From Clostridia bacterium (lineage in GTDB: Bacteria; Bacillota; Clostridia; TANB77; CAG-508), in contig CAAEBO010000033.1 of the NCBI GenBank assembly GCA_900754085.1, positions 1 through 9,721 of the forward strand: a DNA stretch of 9,721 nt. The letters run 5' to 3'. The notes below the pieces were generated by a model. The model did no database searches. It saw nothing but the letters and a program-made list of their open reading frames with translations, and had not been told where the DNA came from. The position numbers were made by a program, and so were the translations under genes. This document shows, one piece after another, positions 6,801-9,721 of the stretch; position 1 is the first letter of the stretch; every line of letters starts with the position of its first letter.

Positions 6801-9699
6801 GAATGTACAAGTTTTAGAAAAACGTAATAACAATGGGATAACTTATATAGACTTAATAGGTGTACCAACAAAATATTATGATAATTATCAGATTAAAGAA
6901 ATTATGTATTTAAAAGATGGAGAAGAAATAAAAGAAAAAGCTTATTACTTAATAGAAGAAATATTTTATAAAGAAATAACAAAATATGAAGATTGGCAAA
7001 ATATAGATAAAGAAAGTGGCGAGAACTATAGACTGCTTACAGATTTAGATTTTAATGGAAAAAATAATATAAATTACAATTTAAAAATAGGAAGACTAAT
7101 AACAGAAGGAAACATGCATACTATAAAAAATTTGAATTTAAATGTAGGAAATTCAAATAATTTTGGATTAATAAGTACATTAAATACAAAAATGGAAAAC
7201 ATAAATTTTGAAAACATAAAAATAATTAATAATACCACAGTTAATTTTAGAGATTCTATTGGTATAATAGGAATTAATAGTGGAATAATAAGAAATGTTA
7301 ACTTTACAAATGTAGAAATTATAGATAATGGAAATAATTTACAAAACGTAGGAATGATTGGTAGATCATATTTAGGAGAATTAAGCAATGTACAATTAAA
7401 CGATATTAATATTAATGCTGGAAAAGAGAATGTCGGAGGTTTATTAGGAAAATCTTTAAACACAAAGATATCAGATATAACAGCAGATAATATTAATATA
7501 AATGCAAAAAAGAACTATGTAGGGGGGATTTCAGGCGTAATTGCTGCTGAATTCGTAGAATATCAAATATTACGTGATATAACTATTAGTAATTCAACAA
7601 TTGCAGGAAATTCATATGTAGGAGGAGCTTCAGGAAAAGGTTTAAATAAAGGAAATAATATATATATAAATAATTGTGATGTAACAGGAATTAGCCATGT
7701 TGGTGGAGCTGTTGGTGACCAATCATGGAACTTAATAGAAAACGGTGTAAAAGTAGAAAATTCAAAAATACAAGGAAAGAAATATATAGGTGGAATTGCA
7801 GGAAATGGCACTGGAACAAATCAAAATTCTGTTGTTATTAATTGTTTGATAGAAGGAAATTATACAGATAGTATGTATGTGGGTGGAATTGCAGGTTATA
7901 CAAATAATACTCTAAATTCTACTATTAATAATAGCCAAATAATCTCTAAAGGAATGTATGTAGGGGGAATAACTGGCGATAATGAACAATTAAATTATTG
8001 TTATGCAATAAATAGTTATATAGAAGGTTATTCTTATGTAGGAGGAATTTCGGGGCATATGGATGCTGGAAATATGGGAAACAATTACACAAACTCTGAA
8101 GTTGTTGCAACAGAGCATTCAGCAGGAGGTATTTTAGGCTATCTAGATAATAGCAAGATGGATAACTTAACTAATGTAACAACAATTACAAGAAGTTATT
8201 ATGCAAATGGAACTATACAGTCTAAAGAATATGTTGGTGGTATTGTTGGTGAGATGGCTAAAGAAATATATGATGCAGATGGAGTAAAAAGATACTATTC
8301 AAATTATACAGAGGGTAACTTGATAAGTGAAAACACAAACACAATATCTTTGGGAGTAGGTAATATGCCTAAAGAAAATACAAAATTCATAGATAATTAT
8401 TATTACAAATTTTCTAAAGTAAATGGAAATTATCCAACAGCTGAAAATGAAAAATATATACCTATTGCAAGCTATTTAGTAGAACAAGACTTAAAACAAG
8501 AAGATACATATAAAAATAAATTAAAATGGGCGAATTACTACGATTATGAAATATTAAGCAAAAACAAATACCCAATATTAAAAAGTGGTAATATATTACA
8601 AATGCAAGACGGAATTAACATTCCAGAAGATCCAATTTTAGAAGCAACTGAAGGTGAAGAAACTCCAGAAGATAAAGAAACTGAAACTATTAAAACTGAA
8701 AGACCAGAATATACAATTAACTATAATGGCAAAACAATAAAAACATATGAAACATATTCTGAAATAATTGCAGAAGATGGAAGTAAAGTAATAAGAGAAG
8801 GTGTGAGATTATATGTAAAAAATGGGAAGTTGTATGCTTTACCAATTATGATGGATTTTGGGGATTCTGAAATTAAACTTGTAGAAAATAATTTTATTAT
8901 AGACTCTTACAATGGAAAAGAATACGAAACAGTACTAGGCTCAGACGGAAGATTGTATGATTTAAAAGAAACAATAAATTACCCAGAGAACTTCGTGAAC
9001 AAGGAAATTGTAAGTATAGGGAATAACCTGGATTCAGAAGATTTTGTAGAAAATTTAACTAGTAACAATATGAATATAGTAGATCTTTCAAAAAATGAAA
9101 AGGAAGAAGCATATGAATTAGAAATAACATATAAAAACGGAGATACAATAAAATTCAATTACCAAACAGGAGAGATAATAGAAGAAAATAAAAAAGCAGA
9201 AAAAGCCGAAGATTCAAAAGAATTATTTAAATATATAAAAGAACAATTTGCAGAAATAGGAGAAAAAACAACCCAAGATAAAATAAATATAGAAATGAAA
9301 AACAAATATGACGAAACATTAAAACTAGAAAATAAACTAGCAGAAACACCAGTAGAAGAAGCAATACAACTGCAAAACAGCAATGTAAATAAACCAGAAG
9401 ATAGCACAGGTACAGACAATATAGAAAACGAAGAAACTAATAACTCTTTAAAAGAGCAAAAATATATAAGTATATACAATGCGGAAAAAGATGATTACCA
9501 AATTTACCAAGAAGAAGAGCTATTAGACACAAGCAAGCAGGAGGTGATAAGCGAAAACGAAAAAATAGAAGCAAATAATTTAAACAAATATTATGCAAGC
9601 GAAGTAGAAGCTAAAAATACGAAAATGGGAATAGTATGGATAGCATTAAGCATAATAGGAGTACTAATAATCCTAATAGGGATTTGGGGACGGACCTAA
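865..9699 (+). CDS. Giant two-ended membrane-anchored surface protein with Fn3/Ig-like, CBM-like and M26/GLUG beta-helix modules
   Basis: This is an uninterrupted 2,944-residue protein. The order is: basic cytoplasmic tail (1-47); membrane helix (about 48-69); unknown extracellular domain (71-300) ending YNYEELLTRLGI; acidic linker rich in Glu, Lys and Gln (306-370); Fn3/Ig-like strand-rich domains (373-905 and 1063-1150), several with the L-x-x-x-x-x-Y-x-L/I-x-x-x-A-type strand; a CBM/galactose-binding-like domain (910-1062); three beta-helix modules (about 1154-1462, 1582-1922, 2038-2576); an unknown domain (2612-2780); a helical charged stretch; and a second membrane helix (2921-2940) with tail WGRT. 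Established knowledge: the 'YxLxxDLDF ... GxxDGxGHTIxN ... VGGLIG' pattern belongs to the N-terminal region of M26 IgA1/Zmp proteases and to GLUG-motif adhesins. Inference: an adhesin or wall-spanning scaffold facing host or glycan ligands. There is no LPXTG motif and no HEXXH, so it is neither sortase-anchored nor an M26 protease. The first 1,462 residues contain no Cys. The long structured leader suggests RNA-level control. Family assignment is from motifs only. Confidence 0.9.
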   Translation: MKRFEFGKNNRDKRNTNNVNNLENSKSKKKISKDIKAKFSNLEIKPQFLIIGLVVIITVISLIYFIFLKYSPIMNFKYEGYAIKGKEITENLLGASKNTEKSDTQNSDSSDNTEKNIDLAKIEEQGTIFKKLGTYFIGNKEKMEIDLNYPIYINDKNTIYNLSQDIILISKDFEKISGYPNISITDGKIYNGNSLERADNKEYIFANTEEGIYINLKEIKINTTANEYTIPANSLIVFEENEIKYYSLADDILLFNKINDVDYNSQVIIKNIEKNEQNTLSNNAQKVDNQYNYEELLTRLGIIGNAKNDVENAQEEIQKEDTTAKEQEENKEEKEDKKENETTPSENKQEEPQQELEQENNEQGNQENKYIKPEVTAEEFTAEVYSAKSTLTIKDPTARIIEAPTFEIYKDGKIYLRRTYTQAGEIIVTGLDADTEYEIIGKYIYKNEEDKKIENTFFKGTVKTKGYEALGIIELAKEEGEIYNNKIQIKNVKITSDLHNEVIKGIDTVELKTGSIKTVLKNKELNDLIQGKEITIESSEGLKSNEKIEYELKFYDKKGKELKVENNKGKTRTSKQEPKVTIKIKEQDIVSVTLGIKLANKDNVDLENYKYIVRKPNGEIEKEERLSQNQKEIKLDDLDSNQYYNLKIYANYDLNDNKGVQKQVEIGDLVFATQPLSTLGSVELKVEGKDITTDKATLSYEIDEERTDKRLIQILNSIKVELINKNTGKVVKTTEIQDEELQTLKSGQKLEKTYENLVSNTTYEIKITSKVKPGTKEESAPATYNYQSFTTVKAPAKVEIQNKFVTKDLIDLDVRIEDKDNAILNNKVRMELRDEKNTLVETSEVKTNKDWLRKTYNKLEENKTYTLKFYADEYNEGHTDATYKRNYLLKEIDILTEEGITGKIDLKSMLKKTTGKNLVDPDSKIKWYTPFVGTGGYYDKSYDKETNTVMLGVGTINSNQSYVYDLREYIGKEITISFKIKKDEGIRAYIQNSKIRGQKLEEIKNIEKDSYKEYKKTLVVNDTGYVGFWVSMNATNKDGKAYIKDLQIELGNTKTNYEEYKYNVESKVLVNLEDKRDEIITNDYYIKIYEDGKLIDTKKYEDFPESNKLENVEKELNIKEGHDYKLELAVKIRLRDYVISIFEFNTKNGEILGISTVEEYKEIQPEGNYIVLNDLDFRNPSTPLGFKTSAGIKFQGSINFNGKNILKKVANGGGDNTLFGLIGEKGILENIVLKLYFINTLPSNMYGLFSANYGTISNIYVSVEKSIKKDNVFITLLGSSNYGTITNFVINYKEQIYSKHAARIIEANKGTIENGYIYGENIKILRPESTNASGILAVHNAQGTIRNIYSLVNYESENNFDNKPVSLVVNNNDKGTVENIYTVGIGNIYNKTYSPNTYAGYGKVENSYYINDIEFIGKTDKKITNKALWDKSFQNNILNSSNNWEVDELIEMGYYPWIKLNDCMPRQDYIALPEMTDADLPEILFAETLENTNNTAKVKISMYNPSGEEVKEIKVKNIDCTIESQEYANGKSEVIVNLSNPIQYLSTYSILSFTTKGAFNLEYTKEYKEGEVLINIDLYNEIYTIEDWYEIKKKNSENFKLMTNLDFKNADPKQYAGIQFYGILDGTGHTIQNMYITKSSGYPLFTTTNRRTVLRDLNIKNYNAELSYNAGIIQKADRITIENLNIDGVNIKHNGNDTYVGGFIAEARGGSIENVTYKNLNIESYGNANVLYIGGLIGNGQININNVYMNNINIQAKCDSKDTKIGGLIGYCENAIDKIRNVLVSGNITTNLDNVGGISGHGMVNMENAIANVNIIADSSYVGGLIGKTTDSSLVLYNNIYIGDIVNKKQTEYISAICGTEKNGENNYIYSKNKINGRKVEGYRNVLTKEKLEDINTYIKILNWDDNYNYSDLNNKLPLLKNKEKNNILPNQEPIYIENKELDIKSVDTLREDSNSLKIRVEITNPHNLEITKLEIENMNVQVLEKRNNNGITYIDLIGVPTKYYDNYQIKEIMYLKDGEEIKEKAYYLIEEIFYKEITKYEDWQNIDKESGENYRLLTDLDFNGKNNINYNLKIGRLITEGNMHTIKNLNLNVGNSNNFGLISTLNTKMENINFENIKIINNTTVNFRDSIGIIGINSGIIRNVNFTNVEIIDNGNNLQNVGMIGRSYLGELSNVQLNDININAGKENVGGLLGKSLNTKISDITADNININAKKNYVGGISGVIAAEFVEYQILRDITISNSTIAGNSYVGGASGKGLNKGNNIYINNCDVTGISHVGGAVGDQSWNLIENGVKVENSKIQGKKYIGGIAGNGTGTNQNSVVINCLIEGNYTDSMYVGGIAGYTNNTLNSTINNSQIISKGMYVGGITGDNEQLNYCYAINSYIEGYSYVGGISGHMDAGNMGNNYTNSEVVATEHSAGGILGYLDNSKMDNLTNVTTITRSYYANGTIQSKEYVGGIVGEMAKEIYDADGVKRYYSNYTEGNLISENTNTISLGVGNMPKENTKFIDNYYYKFSKVNGNYPTAENEKYIPIASYLVEQDLKQEDTYKNKLKWANYYDYEILSKNKYPILKSGNILQMQDGINIPEDPILEATEGEETPEDKETETIKTERPEYTINYNGKTIKTYETYSEIIAEDGSKVIREGVRLYVKNGKLYALPIMMDFGDSEIKLVENNFIIDSYNGKEYETVLGSDGRLYDLKETINYPENFVNKEIVSIGNNLDSEDFVENLTSNNMNIVDLSKNEKEEAYELEITYKNGDTIKFNYQTGEIIEENKKAEKAEDSKELFKYIKEQFAEIGEKTTQDKINIEMKNKYDETLKLENKLAETPVEEAIQLQNSNVNKPEDSTGTDNIENEETNNSLKEQKYISIYNAEKDDYQIYQEEELLDTSKQEVISENEKIEANNLNKYYASEVEAKNTKMGIVWIALSIIGVLIILIGIWGRT
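1006..1071 (+). other. N-terminal transmembrane helix / uncleaved signal anchor
   Basis: About 22 hydrophobic residues (FLIIGLVVIITVISLIYFIF and neighbours, residues 48-69) follow a strongly basic 47-residue tail. By the positive-inside rule the N-terminus is cytoplasmic and everything after residue 70 is outside. No AxA-type signal peptidase site follows, so the helix is probably kept as an anchor. Confidence 0.85.
1780..1974 (+). other. Acidic low-complexity spacer (residues 306-370)
   Basis: The encoded stretch is dominated by Glu, Lys, Gln and Asn, with many EE, KE and QE pairs and almost no hydrophobic residue. It is expected to be disordered or a single charged helix, forming a stalk between the membrane-proximal domain and the Fn3-like array. 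Repetitive GAA/AAA codons make it a likely place for length variation. Confidence 0.75.
1981..3579 (+). repeat. Array of about five Fn3/Ig-like domains (residues 373-905)
   Basis: Each domain of roughly 100 residues ends in a recognisable strand pair of the Fn3 type. Examples are VTGLDADTEYEIIGKY (428-443), LKSNEKIEYELKFYD (542-556), LDDLDSNQYYNLKIYA (635-650), ENLVSNTTYEIKITS (755-769) and NKLEENKTYTLKFYAD (857-872). A sixth copy, NIKEGHDYKLELAV (1117-1130), lies after the CBM-like domain. The copies are highly diverged, so this is old family expansion and not recent tandem duplication. The likely role is a rigid stalk. Exact domain borders are estimates. Confidence 0.65.
3592..4050 (+). other. 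Carbohydrate-binding-module-like / galactose-binding-like beta-sandwich (residues 910-1062)
   Basis: The segment opens with GKNLVDPDSKIKWYTPF and continues with the strand pattern YVYDLREYIGKEITISFKI. It then shows KKTLVVNDTGYVGFWVSMNA and ends AYIKDLQIELGNTKTNYEEY. The order 'NLV...W...TISFxI...VxxxGYVxFWV...IKDLQIExGNTxTxYExY' is typical of CBM4/9-like sandwich domains in phage tail and surface proteins. It sits between two Fn3-like domains and is the best candidate for a ligand-binding site, perhaps a glycan. The ligand cannot be read from sequence. Confidence 0.6.
4324..5244 (+). repeat. Beta-helix module A (residues 1154-1460), with variant 'GTIxN' rungs
   Basis: Entry motif ISTVEEYKEI...NYIVLNDLDF (1154-1177) leads into a helix whose rungs carry G-T-I/V-x-N or similar at 1254, 1283, 1310, 1343, 1375 and 1402, about 30 residues apart. 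It closes with ALWDKSFQ...NW...GYYPWIKL (1427-1460). It shares architecture with the two later modules but lacks their VGGLIG signature. The nearest known theme is the N-terminal region of M26 peptidases. Confidence 0.65.
5608..6630 (+). repeat. Beta-helix module B (residues 1582-1922), five GLUG-type motifs
   Basis: Entry IYTIEDWYEI...NFKLMTNLDF (1582-1607) is followed by FYGILDGTGHTIQNMYI (1620-1636), a textbook M26/GLUG opening. YVGGFIA, YIGGLIG, KIGGLIG, NVGGISG and YVGGLIG then fall at residues 1699, 1732, 1764, 1794 and 1821, spaced 27-33 residues. Exit is ILNWDDNYNY...KLPLLK (1901-1921). It is joined to module A by a roughly 110-residue Ig-like linker (residues about 1471-1580). Confidence 0.75.
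6976..8586 (+). repeat. Beta-helix module C (residues 2038-2574), ten GLUG-type motifs
   Basis: Entry ITKYEDWQNI...NYRLLTDLDF (2038-2063) precedes NMHTIKNLNL. The x-V/I/A-G-G-x-x-G motif then recurs at residues 2189, 2218, 2251, 2278, 2307, 2338, 2365, 2391, 2419 and 2456, with spacings of 26-37 residues. Each interval contains an N-rich strand, which fits one rung of a right-handed beta-helix. Exit is LKWANYYDYE...NKYPILKS (2553-2574). The preceding linker (about 1945-2035) aligns by eye with the linker before module B (NPSGEEVKEIKVKN beside NPHNLEITKLEIEN), so linker plus helix behaves as one duplicated unit. Confidence 0.75.
8698..9204 (+). other. Unknown C-terminal extracellular domain (residues 2612-2780)
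   Basis: A strand-rich segment after the last beta-helix includes KVIREGVRLYVKNGKLYALP, ETVLGSDGRLYDL and YELEITYKNGDTIKFNYQTG. It is separated from module C by a Glu/Thr-rich linker and followed by charged helical sequence that leads to the second membrane helix. I do not recognise the family. Its place next to the membrane mirrors the unknown N-terminal domain. Confidence 0.45.
9625..9684 (+). other. C-terminal transmembrane helix (residues 2921-2940)
   Basis: MGIVWIALSIIGVLIILIGI is followed only by WGRT and the stop. With the first helix this makes a two-pass protein whose entire middle, about 2,850 residues, is an external loop. No LPXTG or other sortase motif precedes the helix. Confidence 0.85.
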
Positions 9700-9707
9700 A
9701 AATCCCT
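9678..9707 (+). repeat. Inverted repeat spanning the stop codon; possible dispersed palindromic element
   Basis: AGGGATTT (9678-9685) pairs perfectly with AAATCCCT (9700-9707) around a 14-base loop that contains GGGGACGGACC and the TAA stop. It is the most G-rich spot in the 3' half of the gene. No T-run follows within the window, so it is not a standard intrinsic terminator. It resembles, from memory only, GGGGACGG-type palindromic repeats scattered through some Firmicutes genomes. Confidence 0.5.
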
Positions 9708-9721
9708 GTAAGAAAAAGGAA

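Noticed and set aside
651..9479. Long minus-strand frames, 73-170 codons
   Set aside because: All but one overlap only the giant gene, and the first also covers the leader. Their translations are dominated by Leu, Phe, Ser and Ile, as expected from the complement of A-rich codons. None shows a domain or a credible ribosome site.
865..9699. M26 IgA1-type zinc protease
   Set aside because: The beta-helix resembles the N-terminal region of that family, but no HEXXH zinc-binding motif exists in the protein.
9500..9699. LPXTG-type sortase anchor
   Set aside because: No LPXTG or close variant precedes the C-terminal helix, and the tail after it is only WGRT.
9678..9721. Intrinsic terminator after the giant gene
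   Set aside because: The stem spans the stop codon and is followed by GTAAGAAAAAGGA rather than a T-run. A terminator may lie beyond the window.
1..9721. Mycoplasma-type code
   Set aside because: TGG encodes Trp throughout, no in-frame TGA occurs, and a strong Shine-Dalgarno site is used. The standard bacterial code fits.

Overview
The window comes from a very AT-rich, low-GC Gram-positive genome, most likely a gut-type Clostridia/Bacilli lineage. The evidence is a strong Shine-Dalgarno site (GGAGGTG), A-ending codons, the standard genetic code (TGG for Trp, no in-frame TGA), an Rpn-type transposase/nuclease tail, and a giant M26/GLUG-type surface protein. The species cannot be named from the sequence. 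All real genes lie on the + strand; the long minus-strand frames are Leu/Phe-rich shadows of the A-rich coding strand.

Layout. (1) Bases 1-331 hold the 3' end of an Rpn/PD-(D/E)XK-family gene that enters from outside the window. It is closed by a clear intrinsic terminator at 375-403. (2) Bases 404-864 carry no convincing gene. They hold promoter-like boxes, a series of RNA hairpins including one near-perfect 27-position stem (669-730), and the ribosome binding site of the next gene. I read this as a long structured 5' leader, possibly regulatory; I could not match it to a known riboswitch. (3) Bases 865-9699 are one gene for a 2,944-residue protein. Its order is: short basic cytoplasmic tail, membrane helix, unknown extracellular domain, acidic linker, about five or six Fn3/Ig-like domains with a carbohydrate-binding-module-like domain set among them, three successive beta-helix modules of the M26/GLUG type, an unknown C-terminal domain, and a second membrane helix ending in a four-residue tail. 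(4) Bases 9678-9707 form an inverted repeat that spans the stop codon.

Taken together this is essentially a single-gene locus: a giant wall-spanning, probably adhesive protein anchored in the membrane at both ends, transcribed separately from the upstream Rpn gene. Points of interest are the two-ended anchoring, the tripled beta-helix module with no protease attached, a sharp change in synonymous codon use within the gene, and the structured leader.
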